Positions 1 to 8,279 of a stretch of 64,000 bases of DNA are shown one piece after another. Source of the stretch: Variovorax paradoxus EPS (GTDB lineage: Bacteria; Pseudomonadota; Gammaproteobacteria; Burkholderiales; Burkholderiaceae_C). The translations under genes were made by a program, and so were the position numbers. Below the pieces are notes generated by a model. That model ran no database searches, was not told the origin of the DNA, and worked only from the letters and a program-made list of their open reading frames with translations. The number at the start of each line of letters is the position of its first letter. Position 1 is the stretch's first letter. Location of the stretch: positions 2,852,001 through 2,916,000 of the forward strand of contig NC_014931.1 of the NCBI RefSeq assembly GCF_000184745.1. The letters are read 5' to 3'.

Positions 1-614
1 TCAGCGCCGCGGTGCGCAACAACCTGCTGGCGCAGATGCAGCAGCTTCGCGAAGCGGGCGCGGCGGTCGAGCACAGGGCGCTTTCCAGCCTGCACCGGAC
101 GCAAGCCCTGGTCGACAGCCACGGCTGGCTCGGTGCCTATGAAGCATTCGCCATGCATCAAGCACGGCTCGACGGACCGCAGGCAAAAGACATGGATCCG
201 CGCGTGCGCCGCCGTCTCGAAGCGGCGCGCCATTTCACCGCCGCCGGCTATCTGCACCTGCGCTGGGAGCGGCCGCTCTTGATGTCGCTGTTCGAGCGCG
301 AACTGGGCGGCGCGACCCTGGTGCTTCCCACCACCGCGCACACCGCACCGCTGCTGCAACCGCTGCAGGACGACGACGCGCTCTTCGCCAGCACCAACCT
401 CGCGACGCTGCGCCTGACGATGCCTGGCAGCTTTCTCGACACGCCCGCGCTGTCGATGCCCAGCGGCTTCGAGCGCGTGCGCGCACCCGATGCCACCACC
501 GACGCGCTCCCCACCGGCATGCAGCTGATGCGTCCGCGGGGAGACGACCTGCGGCTTCTGCAGATTGCTTTTGCGCTGGAGCAAGTGTTTTCCTCAACCA
601 ACTTCAAGGAGTGA
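1..614 (+). CDS. Amidase-signature hydrolase, C-terminal part (5' truncated)
   Basis: This is the last ~204 residues of an amidase-signature-family enzyme; reading begins at base 3 and the start codon and catalytic Ser-Ser-Lys triad lie before the window. The family hydrolyses carboxamides to acid and ammonia in the cytoplasm. The part visible carries the family's C-terminal core: TMPGSFLDTPALSMPSG followed by TGMQLMRPRGDD and a closing helix. The stop is followed at once by the imidase-like gene, so the two are probably co-transcribed; an amidase acting on the half-amide released by an imidase would fit (inference). Family assignment is secure, substrate unknown. Confidence 0.88.
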   Translation, partial: SAAVRNNLLAQMQQLREAGAAVEHRALSSLHRTQALVDSHGWLGAYEAFAMHQARLDGPQAKDMDPRVRRRLEAARHFTAAGYLHLRWERPLLMSLFERELGGATLVLPTTAHTAPLLQPLQDDDALFASTNLATLRLTMPGSFLDTPALSMPSGFERVRAPDATTDALPTGMQLMRPRGDDLRLLQIAFALEQVFSSTNFKE

Positions 615-620
615 ATGACC

Positions 621-1499
621 ATGACCAAGGAAATCTTCGTAACGTTCGGAGTCGACGTGGACGCCGTCGGCGGCTGGCTCGGTTCGTATGGCGGCGAGGA
701 CTCGCCCGACGACATCTCTCGCGGCATGTTCGCCGGCGAGGTGGGCTCGCCGCGTTTGCTGAAGATGTTCAAGAAGTACGGCCTGACCACCACGTGGTTC
801 GTGCCTGGCCACTCGGCCGAGACCTTTCCCGATCAGATGAAGGCCGTGGTCGACGCCGGCCACGAGCTGGGCATTCACGGCTACAGCCACGAGAACCCGA
901 TCGCGATGACGCCCGAGCAGGAAGAGGCCGTGCTCGACAAGAGCATCGACGTCATCACCCGGCTCGCGGGCAGGGCGCCGACCGGCTACGTGGCGCCATG
1001 GTGGGAGTTCAGCCCCATCACCAACGAGCTGCTCATCAAGAAGGGCATCAAGTACGACCACAGCCTGATGCACAACGACTTCCATCCGTACTACGTGCGC
1101 GTGGGCGACAAGTGGACCCGCATCGACTACAGCAAGCACCCGGACACGTGGATGAAGCCGCTGGAGCGCGGCACCGAAACCTCGCTGGTCGAGATCCCGG
1201 CCAACTGGTACCTGGACGACCTGCCGCCGATGATGTTCATCAAGAAGTCGCCCAACAGCCACGGCTTCGTGAACCCGCGCGACATCGAGCAGATGTGGCG
1301 CGACCAGTTCGACTGGGTCTACCGCGAGCACGACTACGCGGTGTTCCCGATCACGATCCATCCCGACGTGTCCGGCAGGCCGCAGGTGCTGCTGATGCTC
1401 GAACGGCTGATCGAGCATTTCAAGGCCCACGACGGCGTGCGCTTCATGACCTGCGACCAGATCGCGGACGACTTCCTGCGCCGCAGTCCGCGCGGATGA
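621..1499 (+). CDS. Cyclic imidase / PgdA-like polysaccharide deacetylase-fold hydrolase
   Basis: Metal-dependent hydrolase of the NodB/polysaccharide-deacetylase fold, 292 residues. It resembles the Helicobacter pylori HP0310 (PgdA) and bacterial cyclic-imidase subgroup, recalled as 293 residues, in blocks such as [12 protein letters not shown] and [10 protein letters not shown]. The likely metal ligands of that subgroup, Asp14, His86 and His90 (HGYSHE), are all present. There is no signal peptide, which argues for a cytoplasmic small-molecule substrate rather than peptidoglycan. ATG at 621 is preferred to ATG 615 because AAGGAG at 606-611 is well spaced for it and the length then fits the subgroup. 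The adjacent amidase supports cyclic imide ring opening followed by half-amide cleavage, as in imide-degrading bacteria (inference). Confidence 0.82.
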   Translation: MTKEIFVTFGVDVDAVGGWLGSYGGEDSPDDISRGMFAGEVGSPRLLKMFKKYGLTTTWFVPGHSAETFPDQMKAVVDAGHELGIHGYSHENPIAMTPEQEEAVLDKSIDVITRLAGRAPTGYVAPWWEFSPITNELLIKKGIKYDHSLMHNDFHPYYVRVGDKWTRIDYSKHPDTWMKPLERGTETSLVEIPANWYLDDLPPMMFIKKSPNSHGFVNPRDIEQMWRDQFDWVYREHDYAVFPITIHPDVSGRPQVLLMLERLIEHFKAHDGVRFMTCDQIADDFLRRSPRG

Positions 1500-1545
1500 A
1501 TCAGCGGCACTGCATCGCACCACCTACAGAAAACGAACAACAGCC

Positions 1546-2982
1546 ATGAACGCCTCTACGCCTCCTCATGCCGCCGCGGCCGCCGCGCAGGCAGCCGCCG
1601 CCACCACCTGGACGCCGCCCGTCGTCACAAAGAAGCAGGTCAACTACGCCACCTGGGTCTGCTTCTTCGCCTGGGTCTTCGCCGTCTACGACTTCATTCT
1701 TTTCGGCACCTTGCTGCCGAGGCTCGGCGATCATTTCAAGTGGACCGCGGACCAGCAGACCAACCTCAACACCTGGGTCACGCTGGGCACGGTCATCGTC
1801 GCGTTCGGCATCGGCCCCATTGCCGACAAGCTGGGCCGGCGCAAGGGCATCATCATTGCCGTCGCCGGTGCTGCGCTGTGTTCGGGCCTGACGGCCTTTG
1901 CGGGCTGGGTGATCGGCGTGTCGGCCGGGGTGGGCTTCGTGTTGCTGATCCTGGTGCGCTCGTTGGCTGGCCTCGGCTACGCAGAGCAAAGCATCAACGC
2001 CACCTATCTCAGCGAACTGTTTTCCCTGGTGCACACCGACCCGGCCGCGACAAAGCGGCGCGGCTTCATCTACTCGCTGGTGCAAGGCGGATGGCCGGTC
2101 GGCGCGGTGCTTACCGCCGTGCTGGTGGCGGCGCTCTACCCGTTGGGCGAGCGCTGGTTCGGCCCGGGCGGCGGCTGGGCGCTGTCCTTCGTGTTCGCCA
2201 TGTTCCCCGCCGTCGTGATCGCGATCCTCGGGCGCAGGCTGGTCGAGACACCGCAGTTCCTGACCAGCAAGCGCATCGCGCAGTTGCAGCATGAAGGGCG
2301 TACGGACGAGGCGCAACGGCTCGCGCATGCGCAAGGCGTCGACCTGGCCGCACGGCACCACACCGGCATCTCCGCGATGTTCAAGGGTGTCTCGCTGCGG
2401 CCGACGCTGTCGCTGGCGCTGGCCTTCTTTCTCAACTGGTTCGCCATCGTGATCTTCGCCGTGCTGGGCACATCGGTGCTCGGCGGGTCAGGCGGCACGC
2501 CGGGCAAGGGCATCGATTTTTCCAATGCCCTGCAGGTGCTGATCCTGTCCAACCTGGCCGGCTTTCTCGGCTACATGTTCCACGGCTGGCTGGGCGACCG
2601 CATCGGACGCCGCACCGCTGTCGCCATCGGATGGGTTCTTGGCGGCATGGCGTTCTACATGATGCTGCAGGCGCCGCAGGGCGATTTCTGGCGCATCGTG
2701 CCGCTGTATTCGCTGGGCCTGTTCTTCCTGATCGGACCGTATGCCGCAGTGCTGTTCCTGGTCGGCGAGAGCTTTCCGAGCCACATCCGAGCCACCGCCG
2801 GATCGTTCGTCAATGCCATGGGGCAGGTGGGCGCCATCGCGGCCGGCTTCGGCGTGACCTACACGCTCTCGCACGGTGCCGACTGGGTGCAGGCGGCCGT
2901 CTATTGGGGCGCGGTGCCCTGCATCATTTCGGGTGTGGTGATGATGCTGGTGCCGCACGTCGATCCGAAGTCCGTCAAGTAA
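1546..2982 (+). CDS. MFS transporter, 12 predicted membrane segments
   Basis: Major facilitator superfamily permease of 478 residues, inner membrane. The N-terminal ~45 residues are cytoplasmic and Ala/Pro-rich. The loop 2-3 signature appears as GPIADKLGRRKG, and its second-half counterpart as GDRIGRR between TM8 and TM9, which defines two six-helix bundles. NATYLSELF in TM4-5 resembles the motif of organic-acid and sugar symporters. It starts 46 bases after the imidase-like gene and the next SDR follows after 12 bases, so it is the probable uptake route for the substrate of this cluster. Substrate cannot be deduced; confidence in the family is high. Confidence 0.9.
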   Translation: MNASTPPHAAAAAAQAAAATTWTPPVVTKKQVNYATWVCFFAWVFAVYDFILFGTLLPRLGDHFKWTADQQTNLNTWVTLGTVIVAFGIGPIADKLGRRKGIIIAVAGAALCSGLTAFAGWVIGVSAGVGFVLLILVRSLAGLGYAEQSINATYLSELFSLVHTDPAATKRRGFIYSLVQGGWPVGAVLTAVLVAALYPLGERWFGPGGGWALSFVFAMFPAVVIAILGRRLVETPQFLTSKRIAQLQHEGRTDEAQRLAHAQGVDLAARHHTGISAMFKGVSLRPTLSLALAFFLNWFAIVIFAVLGTSVLGGSGGTPGKGIDFSNALQVLILSNLAGFLGYMFHGWLGDRIGRRTAVAIGWVLGGMAFYMMLQAPQGDFWRIVPLYSLGLFFLIGPYAAVLFLVGESFPSHIRATAGSFVNAMGQVGAIAAGFGVTYTLSHGADWVQAAVYWGAVPCIISGVVMMLVPHVDPKSVK

Positions 2983-2994
2983 GGAGCGCGCGAC

Positions 2995-3774
2995 ATGATT
3001 TCATCGACATCAGGGTCGGGCAGGGTGGCGCTGGTCACGGGCGCCGCGAGTGGCATCGGCCAGGCCTTGGCGGTGGCTTACGCGCAGGTGGGCGTGGCGG
3101 TGGTGGGCGGCTATTTCCCGGGCGATCCGCACGACCCGGCGCAGACCGAGCGCCTGGTTGCCGAGGCCGGCGGACGTTGCGCCATGGTGGCGGTCGACGT
3201 GGGCGATACAGAGCAGGTCGAGCGCTTCGCGCAGGCGGCCATCGAGCGCTTCGGGCGCATCGACCATGCCGTCGCCAACGCCGGCTTGCTGCGCCAGTCG
3301 CCGCTCACGGCCATGAGCGATGCGCAATGGATGGATGTGATCAACGTCGACCTGAGCGGCGTCATGCGCACCTTTCGCGCCGCCGCGCGCCACATGAGCG
3401 ATGGCGGCTCGATGGTCGCGGTGTCGTCGATTGCCGGCGGCGTGTACGGGTGGGAGAACCATGTGCACTACTCGGCCGCGAAGTCGGGCGTCACCGGCCT
3501 GTGCCGTGCGGTGGCCATGGAGCTGTCACCGCGCGGCATCCGCTGCAATTGCGTGATCCCCGGGTTGATCGAGACGCCGCAGTCGCTGGACCCCGTCAAC
3601 TCGCTGGGGCCCGATGGTTTGAAGCAGGCGGCCACCGGCATTCCGCTCGGGCGGGTCGGAAAGGCACGCGAAGTCGCGGCGCTGATCCGTTTTCTGACCG
3701 GCGACGACGCGTCGTACATCACCGGTCAATCGGTGATCGCGGACGGTGGCCTGACCGTGCGCTGGCCCGACTGA
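2995..3774 (+). CDS. SDR family oxidoreductase (first of two)
   Basis: Classical short-chain dehydrogenase/reductase of 259 residues, NAD(P)-dependent and cytoplasmic. The dinucleotide-binding motif TGAASGIG lies near residues 15-22, the structural NAG motif near 95-97, and the catalytic Ser144/145, Tyr159 and Lys163 (YSAAK) are intact. The C-terminal GQSVIADGG is typical of the family. The start has a good Shine-Dalgarno (AAGGAG at 2981-2986). It forms a pair with the following SDR gene, but the two are clearly different proteins, so they may act on successive intermediates or on different enantiomers. Substrate unknown. Confidence 0.92.
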   Translation: MISSTSGSGRVALVTGAASGIGQALAVAYAQVGVAVVGGYFPGDPHDPAQTERLVAEAGGRCAMVAVDVGDTEQVERFAQAAIERFGRIDHAVANAGLLRQSPLTAMSDAQWMDVINVDLSGVMRTFRAAARHMSDGGSMVAVSSIAGGVYGWENHVHYSAAKSGVTGLCRAVAMELSPRGIRCNCVIPGLIETPQSLDPVNSLGPDGLKQAATGIPLGRVGKAREVAALIRFLTGDDASYITGQSVIADGGLTVRWPD

Positions 3775-3791
3775 AACCTGAGCGACCTCCT

Positions 3792-4547
3792 ATGAATCAA
3801 GCACTTCTGCAGGGACGGCGCGCCGTGGTGACCGGTGCCGGCAGCGGCATCGGCGCCGCCATCGCGCTGGCCTATGCGCAAGCCGGCGCCCACCTGTTGC
3901 TGGCCGACCTCGACCGCGCGCGGGTGGAGGACGTGGCACGCCGCTGCCGCGACGCAGGCGGCCGCGTCGAGATCGTGGTGGGCGACATCAGCGACGAAGC
4001 CGTGGCGAACCGCGCCATCGATGCCTGCGTGCAGGCCCTGGGCGGCATCGACATCCTGGTCAACAACGCCGGCATGCTGACCCAGTCGCCGTGCGCGAGC
4101 ATGTCCACGCAGATGTGGGACGACATGCTGCGCGTCGACCTGCGCAGTGTGTTTCTCTGCGCGCGCAGGGCCATTCCCCACATGACCGCGCAACGCTGGG
4201 GACGCGTGATCAACGTGGCCTCTCAGCTGGGCATCAAGGGCGGTGTGGAGCTGTGCCACTACGCCGCTGCCAAGGCGGGCGTGATCGGCTTCACCAAGTC
4301 GCTGGCGCTGGAGATGGCGCCGGCCAACGTGCTGGTCAACGCCATTGCACCAGGCCCGATCGCAACGCCGCTGGTGGACGGCATCAGCGCCGAATGGAAG
4401 CGGGCCAAGGAAGCCAGTCTTCCCCTGGGCCGCTTCGGGCGCGCGGAAGAGGTGGCGCCGACGGCCGTGTTGCTTGCGTCCGACCCCGGTGGCAACCTGT
4501 ACGTGGGCCAGACGCTGGGTCCGAATTCCGGCGACGTGATGCCCTGA
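3792..4547 (+). CDS. SDR family oxidoreductase (second of two)
   Basis: Classical SDR of 251 residues resembling 3-oxoacyl-ACP reductase (FabG-type) dehydrogenases. Visible features are TGAGSGIG at 15-22, NNAG at 91-94, and the catalytic Ser144, Tyr157 and Lys161 in YAAAK. DLDRAR after beta-2 carries an Asp that usually indicates NAD(H) preference. The gene follows the first SDR by 17 bases and is probably in the same operon. It most likely oxidises or reduces a hydroxy/keto intermediate of the amide/imide-derived substrate; this is inference from position only. Confidence 0.92.
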   Translation: MNQALLQGRRAVVTGAGSGIGAAIALAYAQAGAHLLLADLDRARVEDVARRCRDAGGRVEIVVGDISDEAVANRAIDACVQALGGIDILVNNAGMLTQSPCASMSTQMWDDMLRVDLRSVFLCARRAIPHMTAQRWGRVINVASQLGIKGGVELCHYAAAKAGVIGFTKSLALEMAPANVLVNAIAPGPIATPLVDGISAEWKRAKEASLPLGRFGRAEEVAPTAVLLASDPGGNLYVGQTLGPNSGDVMP

Positions 4548-4564
4548 AAAAAAGGCGAACCACC

Positions 4565-4870
4565 ATGTGCGGAATGTGCGGGTTGTTGCAAGGTGCGTCG
4601 CACTGGAGCCACGCGGCCGCCGGCTCTGTGCAGGGGCGGCGGCAGCGCCTGCTCCAGATCGCGCGGGCCAATCGGTTGCTGAAGCTGTTCAGGCTGGAGC
4701 TGCAGGACTTTCATGGGCAGTCGTATGTGCTGCTCGGGCCTACGGGCGCCAGCGTGTTGGTGCCCGATTTCAGCGTGCTCTGGGGCGCGGCCGAGCAACT
4801 GCTGGGGCGCACCATCGATCCGTTGGCCATGCCCTGGCCCGCGCAGAACGCGAACCGGGACGCGCCATGA
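4565..4870 (+). CDS. Small CGMCG-motif protein upstream of cobW
   Basis: A 101-residue protein that begins with MCGMCGLL and has no further cysteines. Its C-terminal half (FHGQSYVLLGPTGASVLV, then DFSVLWGAAEQLLG) looks like a compact folded domain. There is no signal peptide or membrane segment. The stop overlaps the start of the CobW-type GTPase (ATGA), which implies tight translational coupling. The paired cysteines at the extreme N-terminus suggest a metal site, perhaps as carrier or partner of the GTPase. I do not recognise a named family, so function is inferred from context only. Confidence 0.7.
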   Translation: MCGMCGLLQGASHWSHAAAGSVQGRRQRLLQIARANRLLKLFRLELQDFHGQSYVLLGPTGASVLVPDFSVLWGAAEQLLGRTIDPLAMPWPAQNANRDAP

Positions 4871-5958
4871 CGGAAGTCGGCTTCGACGTGCTGCCCGTCG
4901 GCATCCTCACCGGCTTTCTCGGCAGCGGAAAGACCACGCTGCTGCGGCGCTGGCTGCACGGCAGCAGCGCGGGAGACACGGCAGTGCTCATCAACGAGTT
5001 CGGCGACGTCGGGCTCGATCACCTGCTGGTCGGCTCCATCGATGCCGACACCGTGCTGCTCGACAACGGCTGCATCTGCTGCTCGATCCGGGGCGAGCTC
5101 AAGGACGCGCTCATGCGTCTTTTCTCGCGCCGCCAGCGCGGGGAACTGCCGGCGTTTCGCCGCGTGGTGATCGAGACCACAGGCCTCGCGACCCCCGGTC
5201 CGGTGCTGGCGACGCTGCTGGGCGATGCGCAGCTGCGTCATCACTTCCGGCCGGCCTTTGTTTCGACGGTGATCGATGCGGTGCATGCCGGGCACCAGCA
5301 GGCATCGCATCCCGAATGGATCGCGCAGGTCGCGGCGGCCGATACGCTGTGGCTCAGCAAGACAGACCTGGTGAACACGGAGCAGGCGACTGCGTTGCGC
5401 GCCACACTGGAAAGGCTCAACCCCCTGGCGCGCCAGCTGGAAGCACCGACAGGACCGACACCATGGCACGACGACCTCGCGCATGAATCTTCCGACGACA
5501 CGGCAAGATGGATTGCGCGCGTGAGCGCGGGCACGATGCGAGCCCGATCCGGCGAGAAACCTGCACCCGCGCGCCTGGGCGGCGACCACGCGCAGCACAT
5601 GGCGCAAACGCAGGCGACTTCTTTTTGCATGGTGTTCGAGCGACCCATCGAATGGTTCATGCTCACCGTCTGGCTGACTCTCCTGGTGCATCGGCATGGC
5701 GATCGCCTGCTGCGCATCAAGGGGCTGCTGGGCATCGCGGCCGATGGATTCGCGCACGGGCAGCCCACGGTTTTGCATGGCATCGGGCATTTGATGCATC
5801 CTCCGGAACACCTCGAGGCTTGGCCCGACGAAGATCGCCGCTCCCGGCTGGTGTTCATCACACAGGGTTTGTCCGAGGAAGCCGTGACCGCGTCGTGGCG
5901 GGCGTTCGAGTGCTTCTACGCGCCGGCCGCCCTGCCGGCGGGTGTTTTTCCATCTTGA
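4867..5958 (+). CDS. CobW/COG0523-type metallochaperone GTPase
   Basis: G3E-family P-loop GTPase of 363 residues that probably delivers a metal ion to a client enzyme. The Walker A motif GFLGSGKT is at 16-23, and the family's metal-binding GCICC is at 68-72 between switch I and Walker B. INEFGDVGLD (42-51) is the usual switch region and SKTD the base-recognition motif. The C-terminal CobW_C domain ends around SWRAFECFY. Members of COG0523 serve zinc, cobalt or iron enzymes, including nitrile hydratase activators. Here the nearest metalloenzyme is the imidase-like protein, a plausible but unproven client. Confidence 0.88.
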   Translation: MTEVGFDVLPVGILTGFLGSGKTTLLRRWLHGSSAGDTAVLINEFGDVGLDHLLVGSIDADTVLLDNGCICCSIRGELKDALMRLFSRRQRGELPAFRRVVIETTGLATPGPVLATLLGDAQLRHHFRPAFVSTVIDAVHAGHQQASHPEWIAQVAAADTLWLSKTDLVNTEQATALRATLERLNPLARQLEAPTGPTPWHDDLAHESSDDTARWIARVSAGTMRARSGEKPAPARLGGDHAQHMAQTQATSFCMVFERPIEWFMLTVWLTLLVHRHGDRLLRIKGLLGIAADGFAHGQPTVLHGIGHLMHPPEHLEAWPDEDRRSRLVFITQGLSEEAVTASWRAFECFYAPAALPAGVFPS

Positions 5959-5968
5959 AAGCGTAGCC

Positions 5969-7159
5969 ATGCCCACACCGTCGTCGAAGAGAACCGAGCT
6001 GCGTGTTCTGGGCACGTCGGTAACGCTCACGGAAGCCGTGCGCAAGCGCGCCATGTCGGATCTGGGGCTGCGCATCCATTTCGAGGTGCTCGACGGCTTC
6101 GACGCGCAACGCCAGGCCGTGATCGAGCAGGGCAGCTTCGACGTCTACGACCAGTGGTTCCACAGCATCGACTACCTCTGGCCGACCGGTGCGCTGCAGC
6201 CGATCGAGCTCGACCGCATCGACCACTGGTCCGAAGTCAATGCCTTGCCCAAGACCGGCCGGCTCGCGCCGGACTCCCGATACGGGCAAGGCTGCAACCC
6301 CGTGACGCGCCTCTTTGTGCAGGCGGACGGCAGCGTGGGCGATGCGACCAGCGGGCAGATCAGCATGCTGCCGCTCACGCACAACGCGGACAGCTTCGTC
6401 TACCTGCCGGGCGAGGTTTCGCAGCTCTTCGATGCCGCCGAGGAAAGCTGGTCGTGGCTGGTGTCGCCCCAATGCAATGGCCGCGCGGCGCTGCAGGCCG
6501 ATGCCGCCATCGGCGCCCTGGACGCGGTGCTGGCGCTTCGGGCGAGCGGCGAGATGAAGTTCGGCGACATCAGCAACCTGGAGATCGAGGAGATCGACCA
6601 GATGATCTCGCTGCTGATGGCCAAGAAGAAGGCCGGCCTTTTCCGCGGCTTCTGGGGCAACTACGCCGATGCCGCACGCATGATGATCGATGCCCGCGTT
6701 GCCATTCAGAGCAACTGGTCGCCCGCCATCGCGGCGTACGAGAAGGCCGGGCTGGCCTACAGGCTTGCCTGCCCCAAGGAGGGCTACCGCGCCTGGTACG
6801 GCGGCCTCGGAATTTCCCGCCGTGCGCAGGGCCCGAAGCTCGACGCCGCCTACCGGTACCTGAACTGGTGGCACTCGGGTTGGGCGGGCGCGGCGATGGC
6901 GCGGCAGGGCTTCTACATCTCCAACCCCGAACGCACGCGCGCGCACTTGAGCCCCGCGGAATGGGGATATTGGTACGAGGGCGAGCCCGCGAGCGAAGAC
7001 CTTCCGGGGACCGACGGTAGTATCCTGATTCACCGCGGCAGCGTGCGTGACGGCGGCTCCTACGTGCAGCGAATGAGCAACGTGGCCGTCTGGAACACCG
7101 TCATGGACGAGCACAACTACCTGGTGCGCAAATGGACCGAGTTCCTGCGCAGCGGTTGA
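5969..7159 (+). CDS. Extracellular solute-binding protein family, without visible signal peptide
   Basis: A 396-residue protein resembling the spermidine/putrescine (PotD/family 1) class of ABC solute-binding proteins, with Trp/Tyr-rich blocks such as YRYLNWW and GYWYEGEP in the C-terminal lobe. Unlike ordinary members it begins MPTPSSKRTELRVLG and goes directly into the first beta strand: no hydrophobic leader, twin-arginine motif or lipobox is visible. No permease or ATPase genes are adjacent. It may be a cytoplasmic ligand sensor, or its leader may have been lost. It lies 10 bases after the CobW gene and just before the GntR regulator. Family moderately sure, role unknown. Confidence 0.75.
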   Translation: MPTPSSKRTELRVLGTSVTLTEAVRKRAMSDLGLRIHFEVLDGFDAQRQAVIEQGSFDVYDQWFHSIDYLWPTGALQPIELDRIDHWSEVNALPKTGRLAPDSRYGQGCNPVTRLFVQADGSVGDATSGQISMLPLTHNADSFVYLPGEVSQLFDAAEESWSWLVSPQCNGRAALQADAAIGALDAVLALRASGEMKFGDISNLEIEEIDQMISLLMAKKKAGLFRGFWGNYADAARMMIDARVAIQSNWSPAIAAYEKAGLAYRLACPKEGYRAWYGGLGISRRAQGPKLDAAYRYLNWWHSGWAGAAMARQGFYISNPERTRAHLSPAEWGYWYEGEPASEDLPGTDGSILIHRGSVRDGGSYVQRMSNVAVWNTVMDEHNYLVRKWTEFLRSG

Positions 7160-7209
7160 AGACATACCGAGAACAAGAGACAGGACTGCACGACAGTGAC
7201 GACAAGCAA

Positions 7210-8232
7210 ATGAGGCCGCCAGCCACCGACAGCGGGTCGGATATCGCGCCGGCTGCCGAAGCCGGCGAGCGGAAGTTGCGATACGAGGTGATCCGCAACC
7301 GGCTGCGCCAGGCCATCGTCGACAAGCGCATCGTGCAAGGACTGGTCTTGCTGGAGGGGCCGGTGGCCGACGTGTTCGGCACCAGCCGGGTTCCGGTGCG
7401 AAAGGCCTTCCATCTTCTTCACGAAGAAGGGCTGCTGCAGAAATTCCCCGGTCGCGGTTACATGGTGGCGCCGCGCGGCCAGCAGGTGGAGCCTCAGCGG
7501 CTGGCCATCGACGAGGCCTCGCTCGGGCAGGACGCGCAGGGCGCGACCATCTACATCCCGTCCGAAAGCGAACGCATCTACGGCGAATTCGAACAATCGA
7601 TTTCAGCCGCCGTCGTGTTCGGCCACTTTCGCATCGACGAGGTGCGCGCCATGAAGTACTTCAACGTGAACCGGGTGGCGCTGCGGGAGGTGCTGAGCCG
7701 GCTGGTGGACCGCGGCCTGGTCGAGAAGAGCGCCTATGCGGCCTGGCGGGCCGGGCCGCTCACGGCACGCGCCATTGCGCAGGACTTCGAAGTCCTGCTC
7801 CTGCTGGCGCCGGCCGCGTTGCTGGAAAGCGGGCCCAAGCTCGATGAGCCGTTCCTGCTCGGCCTGCGCCAGGCCCTCCGCGACCCCGAGGCTGTGGGCA
7901 CCGAAGAGCTCCTGCGCATCGAAGGCCAGATTCACGGCGACTGCCTTTCGCGCCATCCCAACACCAAGATGCTCGGCATCCTGCGGCAGTGCCAGATGCC
8001 GTTGATCGTCAACCGCACCTTCTGCCGCATGTTCCAGCAGCTGGTGAGCCCCTTGCTGCTGGACGAATACCGCAGGATCGTCGCGCACCTTTGCGAGCGG
8101 GAGTTTGCGTTGGCGGCAGAAGCGCTGGCGGCTCATCTGCAGGCCGCGCGCAAGCGCACGCAGCAACAACTCAAGGTGCTGGCCGTGCTGCCCGAGCCGC
8201 AGTTCCCCGACTATCTCGTGCGCGTTGCCTGA
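7210..8232 (+). CDS. GntR-family regulator with two winged-helix domains
   Basis: A predicted transcriptional regulator of ~340 residues. A first GntR-type winged helix spans roughly residues 20-75 (ADVFGTSRVPVRKAFHLL, then EEGLLQKFPGRGYMV). A second, diverged one lies near 118-175 (MKYFNVNRVALREVLSRL, then DRGLVEKSAYAAW). The rest resembles an FCD ligand-binding domain (RIEGQIHGDCLSRHPNTKM). Most GntR proteins have only one winged helix. Start choice is uncertain: ATG 7210 lacks a strong ribosome-binding site, and TTG 7156 or ATG 7132 are in-frame alternatives overlapping the previous gene. It probably regulates the preceding catabolic cluster. Confidence 0.8.
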   Translation: MRPPATDSGSDIAPAAEAGERKLRYEVIRNRLRQAIVDKRIVQGLVLLEGPVADVFGTSRVPVRKAFHLLHEEGLLQKFPGRGYMVAPRGQQVEPQRLAIDEASLGQDAQGATIYIPSESERIYGEFEQSISAAVVFGHFRIDEVRAMKYFNVNRVALREVLSRLVDRGLVEKSAYAAWRAGPLTARAIAQDFEVLLLLAPAALLESGPKLDEPFLLGLRQALRDPEAVGTEELLRIEGQIHGDCLSRHPNTKMLGILRQCQMPLIVNRTFCRMFQQLVSPLLLDEYRRIVAHLCEREFALAAEALAAHLQAARKRTQQQLKVLAVLPEPQFPDYLVRVA

Positions 8233-8279
8233 CTGCGGTCGAAGCGAGGCGTACCATGCCCGCCAGAAAGGTGCCCCCA

